From Gottfriedia sp002574545 (lineage in GTDB: Bacteria; Bacillota; Bacilli; Bacillales; Bacillaceae_G), in the NCBI GenBank assembly GCA_052180195.1, contig CP197469.1: a stretch of 64,000 nucleotides of DNA; one strand, given 5' to 3'. Shown in pieces: positions 42,147-50,591 of the stretch. The notes beneath the pieces are model-generated. The model saw only the letters and a program-made list of their open reading frames with translations, had not been told where the DNA came from and did not search any database. The translations under genes and the position numbers were made by a program. Position 1 is the first letter of the stretch. Each line of letters starts with the position of its first letter.

Positions 42147-43889
42147 TCATACTTCAATTGTAAAAAATGAAGGCGATAATGTTTTAGGTGAGAAATAAAC
42201 TAGCATTGCATAATTACCAGTTCTATATTCTCCAGTTTGTAAGAAATGTTCGATATCAAATGAAAGTGATTCAATCATTGTATGTTTAAAGATTTCTTTT
42301 TCGTTTAAATGAAGTGAAATAAATTCTGAACCTAAAAATTCAGGGTTATCAATAATTCGTTTATAAATTTCCTTCGTAAAATCATGGTTTGTTATTTCAG
42401 ACCACCAAGGTTTACGTGGTTTATACTTATGATTTAAGTAATAATCAAATTTCATAATATCTTTAACGATGGTCTCGTTTTTAATTTGATAATGCGTTAA
42501 AAACTCATTTAGACGCTTAAATAAATCTTCAAGCTGATGACCGATTCTTGACCAACCACGTTCTTCCCAATATGCACCAAATAATTGGAAGAAATCAAAA
42601 GGACTTTCAAACTCATTTTCAACTAAATATTCAATCGTATTATTTGTTCGATGGTCATTCCAATATTTTTCAAGTACATCTTCAACTTGTTTAATTTTTA
42701 CAATGTCGTCAAAGGATAGTACATTATTACTTAATATTTCATACGGAGCATAATCCATATACACATAATCATGTTCATTTGCTCTTAATCGTACACCAGT
42801 TCCTCTTAGCATTTTTAAGAAACCTAATTGTAGTTCTTCGGGTCTTAACGCAAAAACGTCATTGAATGTTTGACGGAATGAATCGTAATCCTCTTCTGGT
42901 AAACCAGCAATTAAATCTAAATGTTGATCTATTTTTTCTCCATCTCGTACAAGTGTGACAGTTCTGCATAGCTTTTCAAAGTTTTGTCTTCGCATAACTA
43001 ACTCGTTTGTCGCATCATTTGTCGATTGAACGCCTATTTCAAATCGGAATAAGCCTTTAGGTGCATTTTGATTTAAAAATTCGATGACTTCAGGTCTCAT
43101 AATATCACCAGTAATTTCAAACTGGAATACAGTTCCTTCCACATGTTCGTCAATTAAAAATTGGAACATATCCATTGCATAACTACGACTTATGTTAAAA
43201 GTTCTGTCTACGAATTTAAAAACTTTTGCTCCGTTTGCCATAAGATAACGAATATCATCTTTGATCACCTCTCGATTAAAGTATCGTACCCCAACTTCAA
43301 TAGAAGATAAGCAAAACTGGCAATTAAATGGGCAACCTCGGCTTGTTTCGATATATTGAATTCTTTTACTTAGAAATGGCAAATCTTCTTTAAATCGATA
43401 AGGGGAAGGAATTGTTGTCAGATCAATTTTTTCGGTTTGTGGTTTAATGATATTTTTTCCTTCATCTCGATAACCAATGCCATTTATAGAAGTGAAATCA
43501 TCCCCATTTTCAATCGCTTTAATTAATTTCTTAACAGTGATTTCTCCTTCACCAATCGTAACGATGTCAATTTCCTTTACACGATCTAACCAATAATTGA
43601 CATCATAGCTTACTTCTGGACCGCCAACAAAAATAATAACTGAAGGATCAATCTTCTTATACATACGTATTACTTCAATCGTTTGTTCGATATTCCAAAT
43701 ATAGCAGCTAAAGCCAAGAATTTTTGGCTTACGTTTATATAAGTCTGTGATGATATTAAGACTTGGGTCTTTAATTGTATATTCAGCAAGCTCTATATCA
43801 TATTCAGGCTGAGCATAGGCTTTAATGTATCGAATCCCCAAATTAGTATGGATATATTTTGCATTTAATGTAGCTAAAACAATGTTCAT
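42147..43889 (-). CDS. B12-binding radical SAM protein (DUF4080-type)
   Basis: A 580-residue enzyme. Residues 1-130 are a cobalamin-binding-like Rossmann domain (LGFSCYIWNIEQTIEVI, IFVGGPEVSYD, IVTIGEGE). The radical SAM domain follows with the [4Fe-4S] cysteines Cys186, Cys190 and Cys193 (GCPFNCQFC). The last 150 residues match DUF4080 (YYLNHKYKPRKPWW). The substrate is unknown. The cobalamin ligand His motif is not obvious, so cobalamin binding is inferred by family only. Monocistronic. Confidence 0.85.
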   Translation of the reverse strand: MNIVLATLNAKYIHTNLGIRYIKAYAQPEYDIELAEYTIKDPSLNIITDLYKRKPKILGFSCYIWNIEQTIEVIRMYKKIDPSVIIFVGGPEVSYDVNYWLDRVKEIDIVTIGEGEITVKKLIKAIENGDDFTSINGIGYRDEGKNIIKPQTEKIDLTTIPSPYRFKEDLPFLSKRIQYIETSRGCPFNCQFCLSSIEVGVRYFNREVIKDDIRYLMANGAKVFKFVDRTFNISRSYAMDMFQFLIDEHVEGTVFQFEITGDIMRPEVIEFLNQNAPKGLFRFEIGVQSTNDATNELVMRRQNFEKLCRTVTLVRDGEKIDQHLDLIAGLPEEDYDSFRQTFNDVFALRPEELQLGFLKMLRGTGVRLRANEHDYVYMDYAPYEILSNNVLSFDDIVKIKQVEDVLEKYWNDHRTNNTIEYLVENEFESPFDFFQLFGAYWEERGWSRIGHQLEDLFKRLNEFLTHYQIKNETIVKDIMKFDYYLNHKYKPRKPWWSEITNHDFTKEIYKRIIDNPEFLGSEFISLHLNEKEIFKHTMIESLSFDIEHFLQTGEYRTGNYAMLVYFSPKTLSPSFFTIEV

Positions 43890-44162
43890 TTATATACCTC
43901 GTTCTAAATTATTATCGATTTATTTTATCATAAATTAATGAGATTACTAAATTTTGAAAAGCGAAATAGAAAATGAATGAAAATTATAAGTTCAAAATAA
44001 TTTTAGCGGGAAGTATTTTCAAGAAGTTTTGCACTAAAAACCCGTAAAAATACGAAGAATCTTGCCGAATTAATAGTAGATTTTCTTCACGTTTTTAATA
44101 AAAAAGACATATGATTTACTAAACACAAAAAAGTTTCCTTAGGGAAAGAAAGGGTCAAGAAA
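43890..44162. other. intergenic, no feature recognised
   Basis: The 529-base gap between the radical SAM gene and mtnB begins here. AT-rich. One imperfect hairpin (CGAAGAATC near 44059 with GATTTTCTTC near 44083) is followed by TTTTT and may be a relic terminator. No SAM riboswitch, which might be expected near methionine-salvage genes, is present. Confidence 0.4.
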
Positions 44163-44252
44163 ATGAGTAGGAAAGTTTTATTTTTCACGTATTTGTTTAA
44201 TAAAATAGGAGTATTGTCAAATCAAGATGTAAAAAAAGTATTAAATCATTAA
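44163..44252 (+). CDS. doubtful 29-residue frame
   Basis: ATG with GAAAGGGT eight bases upstream reads MSRKVLFFTYLFNKIGVLSNQ then ends after DVKKVLNH. The same frame continues past the stop for another 28 codons with a coding look (MDKSCRKLMILHLLRTIDN). It may be a small gene, or a slightly longer one broken by a nonsense change. Not recognised. Confidence 0.2.
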   Translation: MSRKVLFFTYLFNKIGVLSNQDVKKVLNH

Positions 44253-44418
44253 TTACTATCAAAAATGGATAAAAGCTGTAGAAAATTGATGATTCTTCAT
44301 TTACTTAGAACTATTGACAATGAAGACCGACACATGACATAATTTTATTAAATAGTATGAATAGTTTGAATTTTTAACGGTGTCCAAATAGATAGTTTAA
44401 ATAAGTGGAGGTGTAAAT

Positions 44419-45054
44419 ATGAGTTTATTTTTAGAACAATGGAAGAAGCTTGCAAATATTAAATGTGATTTGGCGAAAAGAGATTGGTTTTATGGTACGA
44501 GTGGAAACTTGTCTATGAAAATTTCAGACGATCCATTATTATTTCTTGTAACAGCGGATGAGAAGGATAAGAGGGCACGCTGTGATGAAGAATTTATTGT
44601 TGTGAATAACCTTGGTGAACCAGTATTTGATACGGTATTAAAGCCATCACTTGAAACATTGATTCATGCAAATATTTACGAAAAAACAGCTGCTACTTGT
44701 GTGCTTCATGTACATACTGTAGATAATAATGTTATTTCTGAGTTATTTAGCAATGAAGGGCAAGTAGAACTTGAAAATAATGAGATGATTCATATCTTAA
44801 CAAGTTCGTATTTTGAAAATAAAATAACAGTTCCAATCATTGAGAATGCTCAAGACATGGAAACGTTTAAACGCGCATACACTCCATTTTTAACAAAGGA
44901 CTTTGGGGCTGTTCTTGTTAGAAATCATGGAATTACTGTTTGGGGAAGAACCCCTCTAGAAACGAAGAAATGGCTAGAAGGAATTGAATTTCTAATAAGT
45001 TATAAAGTAAAACTAATGATGATTAAAGGTCATAAAATAAAAGCAGGCAACTAA
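44419..45054 (+). CDS. mtnB: methylthioribulose-1-phosphate dehydratase
   Basis: A 211-residue class II aldolase-like zinc enzyme of the methionine salvage pathway. The family marks are ARDWFYGTSGNLS-like KRDWFYGTSGNLSM near residue 20, LKPSLETLIH, the zinc site LHVHTVDNN (near 95) and RNHGITVWG. In most Bacillus it sits in mtnWXBD; here it stands alone, so the other mtn genes must be elsewhere. GTGGAGGTG precedes the ATG. Confidence 0.88.
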   Translation: MSLFLEQWKKLANIKCDLAKRDWFYGTSGNLSMKISDDPLLFLVTADEKDKRARCDEEFIVVNNLGEPVFDTVLKPSLETLIHANIYEKTAATCVLHVHTVDNNVISELFSNEGQVELENNEMIHILTSSYFENKITVPIIENAQDMETFKRAYTPFLTKDFGAVLVRNHGITVWGRTPLETKKWLEGIEFLISYKVKLMMIKGHKIKAGN

Positions 45055-45062
45055 ATAGTATT

Positions 45063-45118
45063 AAAAAAAGCTGAAATAGTAGTGGTAAATAAATTCCATT
45101 ACATTTCAGCTTTTTTAT
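45063..45118 (+). terminator. terminator of mtnB
   Basis: AAAAAAGCTGAAAT pairs with ATTTCAGCTTTTTT, with a further GTA/TAC and TGG/CCA helix inside. Confidence 0.85.
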
Positions 45119-45237
45119 TTTATAATAAAATTATACTATTTTTGAAAAGGAATCATTTTAAGCAGGATTTAATAAAAAGTCGTCTAATTTATTTAAGTAA
45201 GAACGATCGATAAAAGAGCTATTACATAAAAAAAAAT

Positions 45238-45269
45238 AAACCTACTAGGTAAATTTGCTTAGTAGGTTT
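45238..45269. terminator. orphan hairpin
   Basis: AAACCTACTA (45238-45247) pairs with TAGTAGGTTT (45260-45269). A-rich flank on the left gives a U-tail on the minus strand, but no minus-strand gene ends here. The remaining gap 45119-45377 holds nothing recognised. Confidence 0.5.
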
Positions 45270-45377
45270 CATATTGTATCTATTTTAAATAATTTAGTTA
45301 AAATGAATAATAGAAACGAATTCGATTAAGTATGAAAAGGTTTGTTAAAAAACATCCTGTAGAAGGGAATCAGTCTA

Positions 45378-45569
45378 ATGAATGAATATCAACTCAGCCG
45401 TTTATTATTATCTATTTCATTAAAAAGGGAAGAAATGGTATTTTTTGCGGAAACTAAAGGGTTAAACGAACATTTGACCTTAAAAGCCAGTCAAGAATTG
45501 GACGAGTTAATTATTTCATACCAAAAAAAATTACTAACTGAATTAAATAAGTCATTTTCATTGAAATAA
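45378..45569 (+). CDS. Spo0E-like aspartyl-phosphate phosphatase
   Basis: A 63-residue two-helix protein with the family signature SQELDELI at about residue 38 (SxxxD). Such proteins dephosphorylate Spo0A~P and delay sporulation. AGAAGGGAA lies about 11 bases before the first ATG; a second in-register start is not available, so the start stands. Confidence 0.8.
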   Translation: MNEYQLSRLLLSISLKREEMVFFAETKGLNEHLTLKASQELDELIISYQKKLLTELNKSFSLK

Positions 45570-45643
45570 TCTTAAGATTGATTAATAAGTGTAAAATAGT
45601 AATATAGAATGAACGATGTAAAAGAAATTGAAGGGGTATTATT

Positions 45644-46090
45644 ATGGAAGAGACAAATAGAAAAGATATAGAGCTTTCTTTAAAGCTATTTATTGTATTA
45701 TCGCGAGCTCATAGAAAGATCAGTGATTCAGCAAACAAATCAATTGCTAGTTTTAATTTAAATCCAACTGAATTTGCAGTACTAGAGCTCTTGTATCATA
45801 AAGGAAATCAACCACTTCAACATATTGGAGAAAAAATATTAATCGCAAGTGGAAGTATTACTTATGTTGTAGATAAACTTGAGAAAAAGGGACTAGTTTA
45901 TCGAAATCCTTGTAGTGCAGATCGTCGAGTAATTTATGCAGAAATAACGGACAGTGGAAAAAAATTGATGGATGAAATTTTTCCTATTCACGAAGAATTT
46001 TTACATGAACAAATGAGTGATCTATCGAATGAAGAAAAAAACTTCCTAATTCACTTATTGAAGAAAATTGGATACCATGGTTCTAACTAA
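45644..46090 (+). CDS. MarR-family regulator, MhqR-like
   Basis: A 148-residue winged-helix repressor. LNPTEFAVLELLYHKGNQPLQHIGEKILIASGSITYVVDKLEKKGLVYRNPCSADRRV follows the B. subtilis MhqR pattern closely; MhqR controls quinone and aldehyde detoxification genes. No mhq target genes are adjacent. GAAGGGGT precedes the ATG. A short terminator follows at 46089. Confidence 0.82.
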   Translation: MEETNRKDIELSLKLFIVLSRAHRKISDSANKSIASFNLNPTEFAVLELLYHKGNQPLQHIGEKILIASGSITYVVDKLEKKGLVYRNPCSADRRVIYAEITDSGKKLMDEIFPIHEEFLHEQMSDLSNEEKNFLIHLLKKIGYHGSN

Positions 46091-46120
46091 AAAAGCTTGC
46101 ATTTGATGGAGCTTTTTTTT
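46089..46120 (+). terminator. terminator of the MarR gene
   Basis: AAAAAAGCT (46089-46097) pairs with AGCTTTTTT (46110-46118), overlapping the stop codon. Confidence 0.7.
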
Positions 46121-46318
46121 ATTTTTTTACAACCATCTTATAAATTATTTTGGATTAAACTACTAATTTTTTCTTGAAAAAACTAGTATCTCTGCATTTC
46201 TATTGTATGATCCTAAGTTGTTAATTTTTAAATTTTCAGAAATTTATTTAGATTTAGGTTTTTTTACAAGAAGATTTTTTATATAATAGCAATATCACAA
46301 AAAAATGGAGGGATTAAC

Positions 46319-48013
46319 ATGGGTTTTCAAGATTACAAGTATTGTAGACCGAATATTCAGAAGTTTGGGGAACAATTTAAACGTTCACTACAAAATTTTT
46401 ATGATGCTTCAACGGTCTATGAACAAGAATTAGCAATGAATGAAATCAATGATTTAAGAAATGAATTTTCAACAATGGAAAATTTATGTGCAGTTCGCCA
46501 TTCAGTTGATACAAACGATAAGTTTTATGAAGATGAGCAAGCTTTTTTTGATGAGAACACTCCAATTGTTCAATCTTATGGGCAACAATATTATAAAGCA
46601 TTAATCGGTTCACCATTTAGAGAGCAACTTGAAGAGAAATATGGCCATCAATTATTTGCTTTAGCTGAATGTGAAGTGAAAATTTTAAATGAGGAAGTAA
46701 TACCAGATTTACAGGAAGAAAATAAACTAACGACTGAATATGCTAAGTTAGTAGCTGCTGCTAAACTACCATTCTATGGTGAAGTGAAAACGTTAGCACA
46801 AATTTCAGCACATTTCGAGGATAAAGATCGAGAGGTTAGAAAGACAGCATATGATACATATTTTGGATACTTCTCGGAGAATCAGGATAAATTTGATGAG
46901 ATTTACGATAAATTAGTAAAAATTAGAACTCGTATTGCAAATAAACTTGGATTCTCAAACTTTATTGAACTAGGATATGCTCGTATGATGAGGACAGATT
47001 ATGATGCAAATGATGTGAAGAAGTTTAGAGAGCAAGTTCTTGAAACAATTGTTCCAATCGCCACAGAATTAAGAGAACGACAAGCTAATCGTATCGGTGT
47101 GGAACAACTTTATTATTATGACGATAAATTTGAATTTGTAACTGGTAATGCTACACCTAAAGGTAATCCTGAGTGGATTATTGAGAATGGTAAAAAAATG
47201 TATGATGAATTATCGAAAGAAACAAGTGAATTTTTCAATTTTATGTTAAAGGAAAATTTACTAGACTTAGTTGCTAAGGAAGGAAAACAAGGTGGGGGAT
47301 ATTGTACTTATATTCCAAACTATAAGGCTCCTTTTATTTTCTCGAATTTCAATGGTACATCAGGTGACATTGACGTACTTACACATGAAGCTGGTCATGC
47401 ATTCCAAGTTTATGAAAGTCGCAAATTTGAAACACCAGAGTATAACTGGCCAACTTTTGAGGCGTGTGAGATTCATTCAATGAGTATGGAATTTTTCACA
47501 TGGCCTTGGCAAGAAGAATTCTTTAAGGAAGATACTCAAAAATATTATTTTACACACTTAAGTAGTGCAATTACATTTATTAGTTATGGTGTAGCAGTAG
47601 ATGAATTCCAACATGAAATCTACGCAAATCCCGATTTAACACCTGAAGAACGCCACGGGCTGTGGAAGAGAATCGAAGAAAAATATTTACCGCACCGAGC
47701 AAATGATGGAAATAGTTATTTAGAAAAGGGTGGTTTATGGCAAAGACAAGGTCATATTTACCAATCACCATTCTATTATATTGACTATACATTAGCTCAA
47801 ATTTGTGCATTACAATTTTGGAATAAAATGCATGAAGACCGAGACTCAGCGTGGTCCGATTATGTTGGACTTTGCAGGTTAGGAGGAAGTAAATCATTTT
47901 TAGGTTTAGTTAAAGAGGCTAAACTCGAATCTCCATTTAATGATGGCTGTATTGAGAAAACACTAGAACCTGTTAGAAAATGGCTTGCAGGCGTTAATGA
48001 TCAAGATTTATAA
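46319..48013 (+). CDS. M3-family oligoendopeptidase
   Basis: A 564-residue zinc metallopeptidase. The HExxH motif is HEAGH at 356-360 with the third ligand Glu in EACEIHSMSMEFF. It cleaves short peptides in the cytoplasm (no signal peptide). It belongs to the PepF/M3B-like group but is shorter than PepF. ATGGAGGGA is seven bases before the ATG. Monocistronic. Confidence 0.9.
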   Translation: MGFQDYKYCRPNIQKFGEQFKRSLQNFYDASTVYEQELAMNEINDLRNEFSTMENLCAVRHSVDTNDKFYEDEQAFFDENTPIVQSYGQQYYKALIGSPFREQLEEKYGHQLFALAECEVKILNEEVIPDLQEENKLTTEYAKLVAAAKLPFYGEVKTLAQISAHFEDKDREVRKTAYDTYFGYFSENQDKFDEIYDKLVKIRTRIANKLGFSNFIELGYARMMRTDYDANDVKKFREQVLETIVPIATELRERQANRIGVEQLYYYDDKFEFVTGNATPKGNPEWIIENGKKMYDELSKETSEFFNFMLKENLLDLVAKEGKQGGGYCTYIPNYKAPFIFSNFNGTSGDIDVLTHEAGHAFQVYESRKFETPEYNWPTFEACEIHSMSMEFFTWPWQEEFFKEDTQKYYFTHLSSAITFISYGVAVDEFQHEIYANPDLTPEERHGLWKRIEEKYLPHRANDGNSYLEKGGLWQRQGHIYQSPFYYIDYTLAQICALQFWNKMHEDRDSAWSDYVGLCRLGGSKSFLGLVKEAKLESPFNDGCIEKTLEPVRKWLAGVNDQDL

Positions 48014-48014
48014 G

Positions 48015-48049
48015 AAAAAACTCCGACTTTTTAAAAGTCGGAGTTTTTT
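48015..48049 (+). terminator. terminator of the M3 peptidase gene
   Basis: AAAACTCCGACTTTT and AAAAGTCGGAGTTTT form a perfect stem with T flank. A-rich left flank also allows minus-strand termination of the RND remnant. Confidence 0.9.
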
Positions 48050-48088
48050 ATATGGGTTAGAAAAGATGAAGAAACCTTTCTCTTAAAT

Positions 48089-48535
48089 TTAATTATTAAC
48101 GACTTTAGCAGTTTCCTCAGATTTAGAATGCTTTTTTGTTCTCTTAGAAAAGAACAGTTCATATACAACTGGAATAAATACTAGTGTTAATAAAGTCGAT
48201 GAAGTTAAACCACCGATGACTGTAATAGCTAATCCTTTCGAAATAAGTGTACCACTAGACGTTGTTAATGCTAATGGTAGTAAAGCAGCGATTGTAGCAA
48301 ATGCGGTCATTAATATAGGTCTTAGACGTGTTTTACCTCCCTCGATGATCGCTTGACGAAGAGGTAATCTTTTTTGTTCTATATTTTGACTAATGCGATC
48401 GACTAGTACGATTGCATTGGTTGTCACAATCCCAATTAACATTAGCGAACTAATATGAATTTTCAATCTTTTGAAGAAAAAAGATTGAAAATTCATTCTT
48501 ATTACTTGTTCAATCCTTTTAAAAATAATTAACAT
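48089..48535 (-). pseudogene. truncated RND multidrug efflux permease (AcrB/SwrC-type), C-terminal remnant
   Basis: About 110 residues match only the last three or four membrane helices of an RND transporter: LIGIVTTNAIVLVDRISQNIEQKRLPLRQAIIEGGKTRLRPILMTAFATIAALLPLAL is broken here into its well-known motif pieces TNAIVLVD, EGGKTRLRPILMT and ATIAALLPLAL. Full-length proteins have over 1000 residues, so roughly 900 are missing. The N-terminal 30 codons do not belong to the family and are made by an inverted repeat (48455-48496). A frame exists but it cannot form a transporter. Confidence 0.88.
48455..48496. repeat. 18-base perfect inverted repeat at the deletion junction
   Basis: ATGAATTTTCAATCTTTT (48455-48472) and its exact complement (48479-48496) are separated by six bases. 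The repeat marks where RND-like sequence stops. Confidence 0.9.
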
Positions 48536-48600
48536 AGATTTTCATTTTTTGTGAAATGATAAGATGGCAAGAAATTGATTAATTTTAAGGAGGTATAATA

Positions 48601-48711
48601 ATGACAAAATCAAAAAGAGAAAAGGAACGATTTTGGAATGAAAGAAAGTCGAACCAACAGCCACATGGTAAAGTAAAATCGTTTAAAGAATTGGACAAAG
48701 AAACAAAATAG
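48601..48711 (+). CDS. small conserved basic protein (36 residues)
   Basis: AAGGAGG lies six to seven bases before an ATG; the product begins MTKSKREKERFWNERKSNQQ and continues PHGKVKSFKELDKETK. The very strong ribosome site and the composition are those of a real gene. It recalls the short DUF6254-type proteins (KREKERxWxxRKxxxxPHGKVKS) of Bacillus. Function unknown. Confidence 0.72.
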   Translation: MTKSKREKERFWNERKSNQQPHGKVKSFKELDKETK

Positions 48712-48774
48712 TCATCTCCTTTACTAAAGAATGATTGAAGTAGAATATCACTTATCACATTTTCATTGTAATCA

Positions 48775-48804
48775 TAAAAAAAAGTCCCGTGATCTACACG
48801 GGAC
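48775..48804 (-). terminator. terminator of the DUF2187 gene
   Basis: GTCCCGTG (48784-48791) pairs with CACGGGAC (48797-48804); eight or more U follow on the minus strand. Confidence 0.8.
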
Positions 48805-48908
48805 CTAAGACTGATTTGGTAAAGAATTCTTATATTTTTTATAGAATTGAAATCTATGTAGTTCGAACCTTTTTAAAATACGAATATAAGTAGAATCTAT
48901 TATTTAAA

Positions 48909-49094
48909 CTATTCTACAGTTGTTACTATTTTATAATTTTTATGATTTACGACTGTTAGCGGTTCCATTTCTAAATCTCTGAAATTTTCCATTATGGATA
49001 TGTCAACAATGACAGAATTTTTATTAACCTTTTGTACTCTACCTTTCAACCCCTGTTTAAACTCAATGATATTTCCTGCTTCTGCAATTTTCAT
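48909..49094 (-). CDS. DUF2187 family protein (YkvS-like)
   Basis: A 61-residue KOW-like beta protein: MKIAEAGNIIEFKQGLKGRVQKVNKNSVIVDIS, the DUF2187 pattern. Function unknown. The ATG at 49094 has AGGAGA seven bases upstream; the open frame back to 49142 is not needed. Confidence 0.8.
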   Translation of the reverse strand: MKIAEAGNIIEFKQGLKGRVQKVNKNSVIVDISIMENFRDLEMEPLTVVNHKNYKIVTTVE

Positions 49095-49270
49095 GAGCGT
49101 ATCTCCTAACAAAGTTTTGACTTGACACCTTCTATAATGCATGAAAACGGTTTAAAGGTAAAGAGAAAATTCAAATTTTTTTACAATTTTGTCTTTTTTT
49201 ATAAAAAATTATGTTTAAAAACCTTTTGTAAGGCAAAAATGGTTGTAGCACTTTTTTGGAGGTTAGTTTG

Positions 49271-49579
49271 TTGAAAGACTGGTTTGAAGAGTTTGAAGTA
49301 GAAATTTCAAATGAGATTGAAAATTTGGTTAGTCGTAATACGCTCATTGGTGATCCGATTTTATTTTTTGAAAACATTATTTTAGTACCATTTTTTGAAA
49401 TGATTTTGGCGCTAGGGGAAGCTCATTCATCATATGAGTTTGCGAGTATTGGAACAGGAGTAGAAGTCATTCCTAAAGCATTCTTAGTTTTAAAAGATGG
49501 AAAGAGTGAAGTAATTTTAGTAAATAATAAAAATATGAATTTAGCTGTTACGGAAAAAATTCTAGATGTTACTATTTAG
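49271..49579 (+). CDS. hypothetical protein
   Basis: About 102 residues from a TTG at 49271, eight bases after TTGGAGG. It reads LKDWFEEFEVEISNEIENLVSRN, then a hydrophobic stretch, then IGTGVEVIPKAFLVLKDGKSEVILVNN. Not recognised; it could be a small alpha/beta protein. The next gene follows after 91 bases on the same strand. Confidence 0.6.
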   Translation: MKDWFEEFEVEISNEIENLVSRNTLIGDPILFFENIILVPFFEMILALGEAHSSYEFASIGTGVEVIPKAFLVLKDGKSEVILVNNKNMNLAVTEKILDVTI

Positions 49580-49670
49580 TTTCCATTAAGTTCATTCTTT
49601 GTTAATGTTAAGGTTATAGTTTATTTCTTGTAGCGATCAAAGATAAATCAAAATAATGAAGGGTGATTAG

Positions 49671-49865
49671 ATGGAACAAAATGAATTTATCAATTTGATT
49701 GATCAGCTAGTTAAAGGCGTGATTTCTGAAATTTACATTACAAAAGATGATTTTTTAACATTTAGACAAATAATCGTTAATCGAGAGGACTTTAAGCACT
49801 TTCGTGGGATTGCTCAGCATGGAGGCCATGTAATATATACTTACTTGGAAGAAGCTAGAAGTTAA
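49671..49865 (+). CDS. hypothetical protein (64 residues)
   Basis: A small soluble protein with FLTFRQIIVNREDFKHFRGIAQHGGHVIYTYLEEARS at its C-terminus (quoted in part from residue 29), which looks conserved and abrasive to no family I can name. GAAGGGTGAT precedes the ATG by five bases. A very large terminator-like hairpin follows. Confidence 0.65.
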   Translation: MEQNEFINLIDQLVKGVISEIYITKDDFLTFRQIIVNREDFKHFRGIAQHGGHVIYTYLEEARS

Positions 49866-49911
49866 CTGTTTTGTTAATTTTAAAAGTCAAAATAATATTA
49901 ATTTAATCGAG

Positions 49912-49992
49912 TACTCATTAATAGTTTGCGAAAAAAAAAGTTTTTTTTAGCTTTTTTTCTTATTTCGCAAGGTGTTAATGAGTATTTTTTTT
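49912..49992 (+). terminator. large two-part hairpin with U8 tail
   Basis: TACTCATTAA (49912-49921) pairs with TTAATGAGTA (49975-49984); inside, after a 4x4 internal loop, TTGCGAAA (49926-49933) pairs with TTTCGCAA (49963-49970); the loop is a run of A then T. Eight T follow. It probably ends the 49271-49865 transcript. The rest of the gap to 50125 is AT-rich with nothing seen. Confidence 0.65.
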
Positions 49993-50125
49993 GTGAAAAT
50001 GTTATGACCTCATTTGACAAAAAAATCGTTTTACACTTTATTGCACTCTTCTCCATAATTTGTTAAATTTCATATATTGTTTAAATTAGAGACATATTGT
50101 CGAAATGTTTATTTTTTAAATCCAG

Positions 50126-50173
50126 TATCTATATATTGTGTTTGTTCTAAAAAGGTAATACAATATGTAGGTA
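50126..50173. promoter_or_regulatory. paired NrdR boxes
   Basis: TATCTATATATTGTGT (50126-50141) and ATACAATATGTAGGTA (50158-50173) resemble the NrdR consensus ACACWATATAWTGTGT, the first matching 13 of 16. Their centres are 32 bases apart, the three-turn spacing typical of NrdR sites. NrdR represses ribonucleotide reductase genes when dATP is high. Confidence 0.65.
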
Positions 50174-50222
50174 TATAATATAAGTATTTTCAATATTCTT
50201 ACATATTAACGAGGGTGATAAT

Positions 50223-50591
50223 ATGGTGATAGTTTACAGTTCAATGACTGGCAATGTTAAGCGATTTGTCAATAAAGTTAGAATGCCGTCAATCCAAATA
50301 AAAGATGGACTAAAAATTGAAGAACCGTATATTCTCGTAACCTATACTACAGGATTTGGTAACGTACCTGAAAACGTAAGTACTTTTTTGAAGAGTAATT
50401 CGAAGTATTTAAAAGCAGTTAGTGCAAGTGGTAATAAAAACTGGGGAGATTCTTTTGCAGCAAGTGCAGATAAAATAGCATCAGACTATCAAGTTCCAGT
50501 GTTATCAAAGTTTGAACTGTCAGGGACAAGTCGAGATGTACAATATTTTATTGAGGGAGTGGAAAAGCTTGAGACATATAGAGCTAAATAA
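50223..50591 (+). CDS. nrdI: NrdI flavodoxin
   Basis: A 122-residue flavodoxin-like protein: VIVYSSMTGNVKRFVNK at the N-terminus binds FMN, and TTGFGNVPENV follows. NrdI supplies the oxidant that makes the Mn(III)-tyrosyl radical cofactor of NrdF. GAGGGTGAT precedes the ATG. It overlaps nrdE by 23 bases. Confidence 0.93.
   Translation: MVIVYSSMTGNVKRFVNKVRMPSIQIKDGLKIEEPYILVTYTTGFGNVPENVSTFLKSNSKYLKAVSASGNKNWGDSFAASADKIASDYQVPVLSKFELSGTSRDVQYFIEGVEKLETYRAK

Noticed and set aside
43890..44418. SAM riboswitch before mtnB
   Set aside because: None of the conserved S-box strings (for example the GA-rich kink-turn core) is present.
47580..47897. 105-codon frame opposite the M3 peptidase
   Set aside because: Antisense shadow of a well-supported gene with no ribosome site.
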